A stretch of 9,027 bases of DNA from an uncultured Prevotellaceae bacterium (GTDB lineage: Bacteria; Bacteroidota; Bacteroidia; Bacteroidales; Bacteroidaceae). The position numbers were made by a program, and so were the translations under genes. Position 1 is the first letter of the stretch. Every line of letters begins with the position of its first letter. The notes under the pieces are model-generated. The model did no database searches. It saw nothing but the letters and a program-made list of their open reading frames with translations, and was not told the origin of the DNA. Of the stretch, positions 1-6,462 are shown one piece after another. The stretch spans positions 1-9,027 of the forward strand of contig CATXZX010000043.1 of NCBI GenBank assembly GCA_958404085.1, in the 5' to 3' direction.

Positions 1-799
1 ATTCTGCGGCTCGTGCCACCCATGTCTTGCCTGTTTCCGAACGCATGCCGTAGCCATGTCCGCCCTTCGGCATGAAATGCAGCTCTACCGGCGTGCGGTT
101 GTAGCGCAGTGCCTGAGCCATGACCAGCGCGCTGTTGCCGTACGGGTCGTCGGCCGTGGAAAAAATAAACATGGGCGGTGTCTGCCGGTCCAGTTTCAGT
201 TCGGGCGTCAGCGAATGGTCTTTGCCCTGGTCGAGGTATGCCGGATAAATAAGCATGGCAAAGTCGGGACGGGCCGGGAGGCTGTCGGCCGCGTCTACGG
301 GCTGGTAGAGTTTTTCACCGTAGCGGGTCGAAACACGTGCCGAGAGACTGGCTCCTGCCGAGAAACCTATGATGCCTACCTTGCCGCCGGGATGGCGTTT
401 GTGGGCCAGCCGGATGGCCCGTTGTGCGTCCTGAAGCGCACCGTCGGCCTGGTTCGGGACACGGTAGTCGAGAACGTAGGCCGTATAGCCCTGCGAGGCC
501 AGCCATTCGGCTATCTCCGTGCCCTCTTTGTCGTAGGCCAGGATTTGATACCCGCCGCCGGGACATACGACTACGGCGTCGCCGTTGCTTTTCTTGGTCG
601 GCTTGAACACGGCCAGCGTGGGATTGGTGACTTTTTGGATTCTCAGCGTACTTTTCTCGGTCGTCCGGTCTTCTACCGCGGCGCTTTTCGGTTCGGTGGC
701 GCCCGGAACTTGTCCGGGCCACACGTCAAAACGTTCCTGTTGGGCCTTGCCGGTCATTCCTGTCAGCATGAGCAGGCCGATTGCGAGCATCTTTTTCAT
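1..799 (-). CDS. Secreted alpha/beta hydrolase (esterase-like), 3' end cut by window edge
   Basis: An open frame starting at ATG 799-797 gives 266 residues before leaving the window, so only the C-terminal tip is missing. Residues 1-19 form a signal peptide (MKKMLAIGLLMLTGMTGKA, then QQ), so the enzyme should act in the periplasm or outside. An alpha/beta-hydrolase core follows: an oxyanion-hole-type PGGGY at 80-84, the nucleophile elbow GFSAG with Ser147, an acidic pair Asp217/Asp218 in TADDPY, and His248 in GGHGYG. All three triad members are present and correctly ordered. The family resembles the acetylxylan-esterase/BD-FAE-like hydrolases of Bacteroidota that deacylate carbohydrates; the substrate here is inferred only, and a peptidase or other esterase activity is possible. 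It is the last visible gene of the operon and its start lies inside the preceding CPBP gene, with no Shine-Dalgarno site, which suggests translational coupling. Confidence 0.88.
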   Translation of the reverse strand, partial: MKKMLAIGLLMLTGMTGKAQQERFDVWPGQVPGATEPKSAAVEDRTTEKSTLRIQKVTNPTLAVFKPTKKSNGDAVVVCPGGGYQILAYDKEGTEIAEWLASQGYTAYVLDYRVPNQADGALQDAQRAIRLAHKRHPGGKVGIIGFSAGASLSARVSTRYGEKLYQPVDAADSLPARPDFAMLIYPAYLDQGKDHSLTPELKLDRQTPPMFIFSTADDPYGNSALVMAQALRYNRTPVELHFMPKGGHGYGMRSETGKTWVARAAE

Positions 800-1586
800 T
801 GTAGCTATGTGTTTGGGTTGATTTTTGCAGGAGGATGAGGCCGAATACCGCTGCTGTGACGGCGATTGCCAGTACGCCGAGGATGGCGGGTGTGCCGAGG
901 GTGGCAGTCAGCGTGGTCTCGGCGTCGTTTCCGGTCAGGTAGAAACTGACGAGGCCTGCCAGATTATTGAATATGTGCGCGATGAGGGCCAATACCAGGC
1001 CGCTCCTGACAAACAACCAGCCCAAAAGGCAGCCGATGGCGGTTGCGGCGGCTGTCTGTGCCGGGTTGGCATGTATGAGCCCGAACACGAGGGACGAGAA
1101 GAGGACAGCCGGCAGCGTTTTGTAGCCTGCCCGGAGCAACGAGTCGGCAAATGCCTGCCGAAAAACAAGCTCTTCTGCCAGCGGACTGGTAAGGGCGATG
1201 GCCAAAATCCCCGTGGGCGTTGTGAATATGTCCCTGAACGTTGCCTGGTTCCAGTCCGGAATTCCGAGCCATTCGATGAGAATATTGACGACCGTAACGG
1301 TGCCGGCCAGGGCAAGCAATGCCGCGGCGACGGCGCGGGCCGGCGGAAGCGGAAAATCGGCGGGGCGGCGCGGAATCCAGCGCAACAGCCAAAGAATGGC
1401 GATGAGCAGGGCGTGACCGGCTATGAGCGATGCGCCCAGAATGCCGGGATGTTTCTGCAAAAGTCCTTCTGCAAAGATCTCACCGGGCCTCCCGTACAGT
1501 ATATCGACCGTCAGTTGGGCCGCGGCGGCGGTCAGGAACTGAGAACCTAAGAACAAAAGAATCAGAACAAGGAGCCGCGTCGTCAT
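726..1586 (-). CDS. CPBP-family (Abi/CAAX-like) intramembrane metalloprotease
   Basis: A 286-residue, very hydrophobic protein with several predicted membrane segments (about 4-24, 50-69, 84-105, 124-136, 158-172, 177-208 and 232-253). It carries all three CPBP signature motifs: EExxxR at 138-143 (EELVFR), FxxxH at 168-172 (FGLIH) and HxxxN at 204-208 (HIFNN). These are the glutamate and histidine residues that bind metal in this family of inner-membrane proteases, which includes CAAX prenyl proteases and bacteriocin-immunity proteins. The target is unknown. The start ATG (1586-1584) overlaps the ribF stop as ATGA, which fixes it. The C-terminal tail from about residue 256 is hydrophilic, and its last 24 codons overlap the signal-peptide region of the next gene in another frame. 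That tail is probably dispensable and may be a recent extension caused by loss of an earlier stop codon. Confidence 0.9.
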   Translation of the reverse strand: MTTRLLVLILLFLGSQFLTAAAAQLTVDILYGRPGEIFAEGLLQKHPGILGASLIAGHALLIAILWLLRWIPRRPADFPLPPARAVAAALLALAGTVTVVNILIEWLGIPDWNQATFRDIFTTPTGILAIALTSPLAEELVFRQAFADSLLRAGYKTLPAVLFSSLVFGLIHANPAQTAAATAIGCLLGWLFVRSGLVLALIAHIFNNLAGLVSFYLTGNDAETTLTATLGTPAILGVLAIAVTAAVFGLILLQKSTQTHSYNEKDARNRPAHADRNDRQGPTGTF

Positions 1587-2506
1587 GGCAACAAGAGTTT
1601 GGCCGTTTGCGCGGCGTCGTGGCGAAGTTGTGCGGTCAGGGTTTCGAGCGAGTCGAACTTCCGTTCGTCGCGCAGGTAGTGGCGGAAGCGCAGCGTGAGG
1701 TTTTTTCCGTACAGGTTGCCGCTGAATCCGAGCAGATGCGCCTCGATGCTCCGTTCGGGCCCGTTATTCAGTGTCGGGCGCGTGCCGATGTTGAGCATGG
1801 CCGCGTACGTCTCGCACTCCACGGTTGCTTCCGCCGCGTAGGCACCGTTGGCGGGAATGAGTTTGGCGTCGTTTTCAGGAAGCAGGTTGGCTGTGGGAAA
1901 TCCGAGGCCGCTGCCTACGCGGTGCCCCTCGATAATTTTTCCCGTCAGGCTGTAGGGCCTTCCTAAGTAGCAGGCGGCGCATTCCGCATCGCCTTGCAAG
2001 AGCGCTTTGCGTACGGCCGACGAACTGATATGCAGCCCGTCGGGGGCAAAGTGTCCGGCCTGTATCACCTCGATGCCCATCTGTTTGCCATAAGTCGCAT
2101 AGTCGTCGAAACTTTCGCGGCGGTCGTGTCCGAATCGGTGGTCATAACCGATGACCAGCGCGCGCACCCCGAGTCTTTCGAACAGATAGCTTTTCATGAA
2201 ATCGTAGGCCGACAGTTGCGCCAGTTCAGGTGTAAAAGGGAGCAAGGCGCAGCGGTCGATGCCCGTCGTACCGAGCAGTTCGAGTTTTTCGGCCGTGGTC
2301 GTCAGAATCTGCGGGCAGAAGTCCGGGCAGAGCGTACGACGGGGATGCTCGGGAAAGGTGATAAGTTGAGAGGCAAGGCCGCGCTGCCGCGCCGCATCGC
2401 GTACCTGGTCGAGCAGATAGCGGTGGCCGCGGTGAACGCCGTCGAAGAAACCGATCGTGGCGGCGCATGCCGTGTCCGAGCCCTGTATCGTGTCGATGAT
2501 TTTCAC
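1583..2506 (-). CDS. ribF: Bifunctional riboflavin kinase / FAD synthetase (FMN adenylyltransferase)
   Basis: A cytoplasmic enzyme that phosphorylates riboflavin to FMN and then adenylates FMN to FAD. From the GTG at 2506-2504 it has 307 residues, the usual RibF length. The N-terminal adenylyltransferase half shows GFFDGVHRGH at 19-28 (nucleotide-binding HxGH), GYDHRFG at 120-126 and ISSSAVRKAL at 160-169. The C-terminal kinase half, from about 182, shows the GSGLGFPTAN stretch ending in PTAN at 204-207, GAYAAEA at 221-227, NIGTRPT at 239-245 and a conserved glutamate at 255 (EAH). An upstream in-frame ATG at 2563 would add 19 residues (MPAPARRMDGLPETGRIRR) lying inside the preceding gene and absent from the family. 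The GTG overlaps that gene's TGA as GTGA, so it is the better start. Flavin synthesis is essential, so this is probably the housekeeping gene of the operon. Confidence 0.95.
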   Translation of the reverse strand: MKIIDTIQGSDTACAATIGFFDGVHRGHRYLLDQVRDAARQRGLASQLITFPEHPRRTLCPDFCPQILTTTAEKLELLGTTGIDRCALLPFTPELAQLSAYDFMKSYLFERLGVRALVIGYDHRFGHDRRESFDDYATYGKQMGIEVIQAGHFAPDGLHISSSAVRKALLQGDAECAACYLGRPYSLTGKIIEGHRVGSGLGFPTANLLPENDAKLIPANGAYAAEATVECETYAAMLNIGTRPTLNNGPERSIEAHLLGFSGNLYGKNLTLRFRHYLRDERKFDSLETLTAQLRHDAAQTAKLLLP

Positions 2507-3132
2507 GCGTCGAATCCTTCCTGTTTCAGGTAGTCCATCCATTCGCCGGGCCGGTGCGGGCAAAAAGCATGCAGACCGAGCGCACGCGCAGCCGCGCAGT
2601 TTTCTTCCGAGTCGTCGATGAAGAGTGTCTCTTCGGCCCGGATTCCGGCCCCCTCCAGCACAGCGTTGTAAATGATGGGGTCGGGTTTTTCCACACCTAC
2701 CTCATAAGAGAGAAAACAACGCCTGAAGAAATCGTCCACCGTATTGCCTTTGTAAAGGAACAGGTCGTTGCGGGCCATTTCCCAATGGACGATGTTCGTA
2801 TTGCTGAGCAGGTAGAGCGGATAGCAGCGGCGCAGACGTAGCAGGGCGTCGAGCCGTTCGTGGGGAATGGTGAGCAGGAAACTCTCCCAGGCCCCGACGA
2901 TGTCGCGGTCGGTTACGTCGGGGTTACCGCACAGCCTTCGGATGGCCTCGCAGAAGGATTCAGTACTGATGCGGCCGCATTCCAGTTGTTCGAGCGGGCC
3001 GTCCTGCCGGTATTCGCCGATAAACGGACGCACGTTGAGGCCTAAGTTTTCGAACGAGCGGATGCAGCGTTCGCGGTCGAGGTCCACCAGGACACCCCCG
3101 AAGTCGAAGAGAAGGTTTTTTATACGGTTCAT
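2503..3132 (-). CDS. HAD-superfamily hydrolase, subfamily IA (YihX-like sugar-phosphatase type)
   Basis: A 209-residue cytoplasmic protein with the HAD motifs in order: motif I FDFGGVLVDLD with nucleophile Asp10, motif II LLSNTN with Ser110, motif III with Lys149 in VEKPDP, and motif IV FIDDSEEN with Asp173/Asp174. An alpha-helical cap lies between motifs I and II (about 20-95), as in subfamily IA. The usual acid/base aspartate two residues after the nucleophile is glycine (DFG). E. coli YihX (alpha-D-glucose-1-phosphatase) has the same DxG layout, so this is a family trait and not a defect. The substrate is not readable; a phosphosugar is plausible, and FMN phosphatase is a contextual alternative because ribF follows directly. 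The ATG at 3132-3130 overlaps the ATPase stop as ATGA. The longer in-frame start at 3273 would add 47 residues encoded within the ATPase gene and is rejected. Confidence 0.92.
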   Translation of the reverse strand: MNRIKNLLFDFGGVLVDLDRERCIRSFENLGLNVRPFIGEYRQDGPLEQLECGRISTESFCEAIRRLCGNPDVTDRDIVGAWESFLLTIPHERLDALLRLRRCYPLYLLSNTNIVHWEMARNDLFLYKGNTVDDFFRRCFLSYEVGVEKPDPIIYNAVLEGAGIRAEETLFIDDSEENCAAARALGLHAFCPHRPGEWMDYLKQEGFDA

Positions 3133-5726
3133 TTGCTTGCAATGCGTTTGATAAGACGGAATAGTTCCCCGACCCACAGCGTGAGCGACGAGATGCCGAG
3201 CAGCAGGGCCCAGGTAGGAGCGTCGAGCGGTACGGTGCGGAACACGCGGCCGCCGAAGGTGACTATCAGCCACTGACCGACCAGGATAAGCAACATCACC
3301 AGCAATACGCCGCGGGCCCCGAACAGGTTGCTGAAAGCCGATTCATTGCTTCCGAAGGCCTTTGCGTTCAGCAGGTTCCAGAACTGAAGCAGGACGAAGA
3401 AGGTGAAGAAGGCCGTCAGCTCGACGGGCGAGGCGCCTCCCTCCCTGTTGAAGTAGGTCAGGGCGTAGAGTAAGGCGGCCAAAAAGGGCATGCCGGTGAA
3501 GAAAATGTGTTGTTTGATGGATTTTGTCAGGATGAAATCGTCCGTCTTGCGCGGTTTTTCATTCATGACCTGTCCCGAGGGAGGAATGGACGACAAGGCC
3601 ATGGCGGCAAACGTGTCCATGATGATGTTTACCCACAACATCTGCGTGACGGTCAGGGGCAGATCCGTACCGATGAACGTGCCGATAAGTACGACCAGCA
3701 GTGCCACGAAGTTGATGGTGAGTTGGAAAAGGATAAAGCGCTGTATGTTTTTGTAGAGCGAGCGTCCCCACATGACAGCCGTGGCTATGCTTCGGAACGA
3801 GTCGTCCAGCAGGGTAATGTCGCTGGCCTCTTTGGCGATGGAAGTGCCCGTACCCATCGACAGACCCACCTGCGCGTGGTTCAGCGCGGGCGCATCGTTC
3901 GTACCGTCGCCCGTGACGGCCACCACGGCACCCCGTTGTTGCAGCAGTTGTACCAGGCGCTGCTTGTCCATGGGCCTTGCGCGGCTCATGACCTTCAGTC
4001 GTTCCACCCGGTTCAGGGCTTCGTCATCGGCCAGGGCCGCAAATTCGGGTCCCGTAATGCTATGGTCCGCTGCCGAGTCGCCGTCTTTCCACAAGCCGAT
4101 GCGGCGCGCTATTTCGATGGCCGTTCCCGAAGTGTCGCCGGTGACTATTTTTACGGAGATGCCGGCCGAAGTACACGCGGCTACGGCAGCCGGTACCTCC
4201 TCGCGCACGGGATCGTTGATGGCGGCTACGCCCTGGAATGTCAGTCCGCCGCGTTCCACCAGTTCCTTGCAGTCCGTTCCGTCCGCCTCGTCCGTCTCGC
4301 GACAGGCAAAGGCCAGCGTGCGCATGGCCTGTTGCTGGTAGCCGCGCAGCCTGTGGGCCAGTTCGTCACGTTCGGAGTCGCCCATGTCGCAGTGCGAGGC
4401 CACGATTTCGGGCGCTCCCTTCACGTAGAGGATGCGCCGTCCCGTAGCGGTCGGTCCGGTCAGGGTGGCCATGTATTTCCGCTCGGTCGAGAAGGTCAGC
4501 TGCGCCACGACGCGCTCGCTCTTGCGCAGGGTGCGGTAGTCCTGTCCCTCTTGTTGCATCCACAGCAGGAGCGCGCATTCCGTCGGGTTACCCACGCCGC
4601 TCTTTCCGTCGGCTTCCAGGTGGGCCGTCGAGTTCATGGCGATGCCTTCGTAGAGCCGGGCGGCGTCGCATCCCGGCGCAGTTACCAGTTCGCTCACCTG
4701 CATTTTGTTTTGCGTCAGCGTGCCGGTCTTGTCCGTACAGATGACGTTGATGGCACCCATCGTCTCGCAGGCGTGCATCTTGCGCACCAGGTTGTTTGTC
4801 TTGAGCATGCGGCGCATGTTCAGGGCCAGGCTGAGCGTCACCGCCATGGGAAGGCCTTCGGGCACGGCCATGACAATGAGCGCTACGGCCATCATGAAGT
4901 TCTTTACCATGATTTCGGCTATGTCGAGCCACGACGGGCGGTCGATGGTGAGCAGTTCGTGTGCCGTCATGGCCACGAAAGCCACAATGGCTACCGTAAA
5001 GGCAATCTTGCTGATGACTTTCGCCAGCCGTTCCAGCTGTCGGTTGAGCGGTGTGGCCTCGCCGGTCAGTTTGGTGGCCTGACGGGCCACCTTACCAATC
5101 TCGGTACGGTCGCCTACAGCCTTTACGCACATGATGCCGTGGCCGTCGGCCACCATCGTGGAGCGCAGCACCTCGTTGCTGGGGTACGTGGCTTCCTTGT
5201 CGAAGTGGGCTTCGTCGGTCGTCTTGCTGACGATGGCTTCACCCGTAAGCGACGATTCGTTGATTTGGAGCGAGACGGCCTCCGTCAGCACGCCGTCGGC
5301 CGGAACCTCCACGCCTTGTTCCAGCAGGACGGTGTCGCCCACGACGACCTCGCTCTTCGGTATCTGTGTCACCCGGCCGTCGCGCACAACGGTGACGGGG
5401 TCCTCCTGTCCCAGTGCGTTGAGTACCTCGAACCGGCGGGCAGCATCGTATTCAAAGTAGAAACCGATGCCCGTAGCCAGGAATACGGCACAGAAGATGC
5501 CGATAGACTCCACAAAGTCGTTGTGGACATAGCCGATGGCCAGCGAGAGGCCTGCGGCAACCAGCAGGATGCGGATGATGGGGTCGTTGAACTTTTCCAG
5601 GTACAGTTTCCATAGCGATGGACGCTTGGGAGGAGTCAGCAGGTTGCTGCCATGTTGTTCGCGCGACTGTCTGGCCTGTTCGCTTGTCAGACCCGCAGCA
5701 CGCGTCTCCGGACGGGATGGTTCCAT
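3129..5726 (-). CDS. P-type Ca2+-transporting ATPase, PMCA-like (type IIB)
   Basis: An inner-membrane cation pump of 865 residues from the ATG at 5726-5724. In order it shows the N-terminal cation-ATPase domain (TSEQARQSREQHGSNLL), the actuator motif TGEA at 161-164, M4 PEGLP at 289-293, the phosphorylation site DKTGT with Asp332, the ATP-binding KGAPE at 436-440, TGD at 529-531, and the hinge TGDGTNDAP from 605. In M5 the sequence FQLTINFVALL has Asn672 but no following glutamate, and M6 reads WVNIIMDTF with Asn700 and Asp704. This matches plasma-membrane Ca2+ ATPases, which move one Ca2+ per ATP, rather than SERCA. No calmodulin-binding tail is present. It should export Ca2+ from the cytoplasm. 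A start at 5810 would add 28 residues that run across the promoter, so the 5726 ATG, preceded by an AAAACAACTT leader, is preferred. First gene of the operon. Confidence 0.95.
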   Translation of the reverse strand: MEPSRPETRAAGLTSEQARQSREQHGSNLLTPPKRPSLWKLYLEKFNDPIIRILLVAAGLSLAIGYVHNDFVESIGIFCAVFLATGIGFYFEYDAARRFEVLNALGQEDPVTVVRDGRVTQIPKSEVVVGDTVLLEQGVEVPADGVLTEAVSLQINESSLTGEAIVSKTTDEAHFDKEATYPSNEVLRSTMVADGHGIMCVKAVGDRTEIGKVARQATKLTGEATPLNRQLERLAKVISKIAFTVAIVAFVAMTAHELLTIDRPSWLDIAEIMVKNFMMAVALIVMAVPEGLPMAVTLSLALNMRRMLKTNNLVRKMHACETMGAINVICTDKTGTLTQNKMQVSELVTAPGCDAARLYEGIAMNSTAHLEADGKSGVGNPTECALLLWMQQEGQDYRTLRKSERVVAQLTFSTERKYMATLTGPTATGRRILYVKGAPEIVASHCDMGDSERDELAHRLRGYQQQAMRTLAFACRETDEADGTDCKELVERGGLTFQGVAAINDPVREEVPAAVAACTSAGISVKIVTGDTSGTAIEIARRIGLWKDGDSAADHSITGPEFAALADDEALNRVERLKVMSRARPMDKQRLVQLLQQRGAVVAVTGDGTNDAPALNHAQVGLSMGTGTSIAKEASDITLLDDSFRSIATAVMWGRSLYKNIQRFILFQLTINFVALLVVLIGTFIGTDLPLTVTQMLWVNIIMDTFAAMALSSIPPSGQVMNEKPRKTDDFILTKSIKQHIFFTGMPFLAALLYALTYFNREGGASPVELTAFFTFFVLLQFWNLLNAKAFGSNESAFSNLFGARGVLLVMLLILVGQWLIVTFGGRVFRTVPLDAPTWALLLGISSLTLWVGELFRLIKRIASK

Positions 5727-5756
5727 AAGTTGTTTTATAGGTTTCTGATTGTGGCG

Positions 5757-5788
5757 CAAAGTTAGAAAAAGCGGGAGAGAATACCAAA
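5757..5788 (-). promoter_or_regulatory. Bacteroidota-type promoter of the ATPase-HAD-ribF-CPBP-hydrolase operon
   Basis: On the minus strand a -33 TTTG (5788-5785) is followed, 20 bases on, by a -7 TAACTTTG (5764-5757). This matches the Bacteroides primary sigma consensus TTTG-N(19-21)-TAnnTTTG exactly. Transcription would begin near 5750, leaving a leader of about 25 bases before the ATPase ATG at 5726. No other equally good promoter was noticed upstream of the four downstream genes, and their overlapping ends fit transcription from this one site. Confidence 0.82.
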
Positions 5789-5814
5789 TTTTCGGCCTCC
5801 TCTCGTGCATTGTA

Positions 5815-5860
5815 CGGAAAAATCTCCGAGGTATTTCAAAATATCTCCCAGCTTTTTCCG
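5815..5860. repeat. Terminator-like hairpin, imperfect copy of the 8804-8846 hairpin
   Basis: Perfect 8-base outer arms CGGAAAAA (5815-5822) and TTTTTCCG (5853-5860) enclose 9-base inner arms GAGGTATTT (5828-5836) and AAATATCTC (5839-5847, one G-T wobble). A mismatched 5-by-5 interior loop separates them. The core GAGGTATTTC / AAATATCTCC differs by one central base from the core of the terminator at 8804-8846. It sits between two divergent promoters, where no known transcript ends, so a terminator role for either neighbouring operon is not evident. It could be a leftover terminator from a lost gene, an insulator, or a dispersed repeat. Confidence 0.7.
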
Positions 5861-5922
5861 CGCAGCTCGGACTCTGTCGCCATTTGGACGGACCGCATTC
5901 CGTTAGCGGCCTTTGTATTCTT

Positions 5923-5940
5923 AAAAGTAACTAAAAAGTA
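5923..5940 (+). promoter_or_regulatory. Candidate operator: AAAAGTA direct repeat one helical turn apart
   Basis: AAAAGTA occurs at 5923-5929 and again at 5934-5940, an 11-base period that places both copies on the same DNA face. The second copy ends 8 bases before the -33 element of the rightward promoter, a common place for an activator or repressor. The motif matches no regulator I can name, and the stretch is A-rich, so chance is possible. Confidence 0.3.
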
Positions 5941-5948
5941 CCGTAAGA

Positions 5949-5981
5949 TTTGTATCTTAAACGCTGAATCTGCTATCTTCG
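5949..5981 (+). promoter_or_regulatory. Bacteroidota-type promoter of the histidine-rich protein / receptor module
   Basis: TTTG (5949-5952) lies 21 bases before TATCTTCG (5974-5981). This fits TTTG-N(19-21)-TAnnTTTG with one change in the -7 element (TTCG for TTTG). Transcription would begin around 5985, only a few bases before the likely TTG start codon of the downstream gene. Confidence 0.65.
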
Positions 5982-5989
5982 CGGCCGAT

Positions 5990-6334
5990 TTGAAGGCCAT
6001 TTGCAACTATATACGCCGTTGGTTTCTTCCGGTGCTGTTCGTTACGTACATCGGAAGCCTGTTTTGTTTTAGCCATACGCACGTTGTAAACGGCATTATC
6101 GTTGTCCACTCCCATCCCGACAGCAAGAAAGCGCACACGCATACCCAGGTCGAGTACCGTACCCTGTACATGCTTTCTACGTTCTCGTCTGCCGATCCGG
6201 TTTCTTACTTCGGTTGTTCCGTACCGTTCTGGATTCAGTTGCTGTGGGTGGCTTGTGTGATACGTGCGGTTGCGTTTTGTGCGCGAACCGTTCCTTATGG
6301 CGTGCAACTGCGTGCCCCTCCCGTTTGTCGGTAA
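5990..6334 (+). CDS. Small histidine-rich membrane-anchored protein, probable TTG start
   Basis: A 114-residue protein if translation begins at TTG 5990-5992 (read as MKAICNYIRRW). Residues 11-27 form a hydrophobic segment (signal anchor or uncleaved signal). A histidine-rich stretch follows with three HxH pairs: H29/H31 (SHTH), H40/H42 (HSHP) and H49/H51 (HTHT). A second hydrophobic stretch covers about 78-97, and the protein ends in LRAPPVCR. Small Bacteroidales proteins of this style, with an SHTH...HSHP segment and an RAPP-like tail, are familiar to me next to TonB receptors, but I cannot name a characterised member. The HxH pairs could bind Zn, Cu, Ni or Co in the periplasm; that is inference. 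The upstream in-frame ATG at 5810 would add 60 residues read through the hairpin and promoter, so it is rejected. The receptor gene begins 128 bases downstream in the same direction, probably on the same transcript. Confidence 0.72.
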   Translation: MKAICNYIRRWFLPVLFVTYIGSLFCFSHTHVVNGIIVVHSHPDSKKAHTHTQVEYRTLYMLSTFSSADPVSYFGCSVPFWIQLLWVACVIRAVAFCARTVPYGVQLRAPPVCR

Positions 6335-6350
6335 TACTTATTCTTTTCCA

Positions 6351-6413
6351 TTGGACGGAACGCTGTACGGCCGTACGGCGTGTCGCGGGGGAGCGGTGTG
6401 TGCCGTTCGTCCG
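6351..6413 (+). other. Possible folded mRNA element between the histidine-rich protein and receptor genes
   Basis: The perfect 12-base palindrome GTACGGCCGTAC (6365-6376) extends as RNA to a hairpin at 6360-6381 of about 9 pairs, including one G-U, closed by a GGCC loop. Flanking segments GGACGGAA (6353-6360) and TTCGTCC (6406-6412) can pair around it with one bulged G, which would compete for the outermost base of the hairpin. No T-run follows, so it is not an intrinsic terminator. No cobalamin-riboswitch box was found. It could be an mRNA processing or stability element that sets the ratio of the two products, or chance pairing in GC-rich sequence. The rest of 6335-6462 shows only an A-rich leader before the receptor ATG. 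Confidence 0.3.
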
Positions 6414-6462
6414 TCTTGGCTGTCCTTTACTCAATCAGCAAAACCGATAAAAACGAAACAAC

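Noticed and set aside
56..838. 260-codon open frame on the plus strand
   Set aside because: Antisense to the hydrolase and the end of the CPBP gene. The opposite strand carries a complete Ser-Asp-His triad and a signal peptide, so that is the real gene.
3133..3273. 47-residue N-terminal extension of the HAD protein
   Set aside because: It lies within the ATPase coding sequence; the ATG at 3132 places HAD motif I at the usual position near the N-terminus.
3507..5615. 702-codon open frame on the plus strand
   Set aside because: It is wholly antisense to the ATPase, whose motifs are all intact. GC-rich third positions leave the opposite frame open, and the translation has no recognisable domain.
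5727..5810. 28-residue N-terminal extension of the ATPase (ATG at 5810)
   Set aside because: It crosses the exact-consensus promoter at 5757-5788, so the extension would lie partly outside the transcript. The added residues do not resemble the family.
5810..5989. 60-residue N-terminal extension of the histidine-rich protein
   Set aside because: It reads through the hairpin and the promoter; the added sequence has no membrane or histidine character, and a natural signal-anchor start follows at the TTG.
6335..6462. Cobalamin or other known riboswitch ahead of the receptor gene
   Set aside because: No B12-box-like sequence or other known aptamer signature was found; only a simple palindrome and a bracketing stem are visible.
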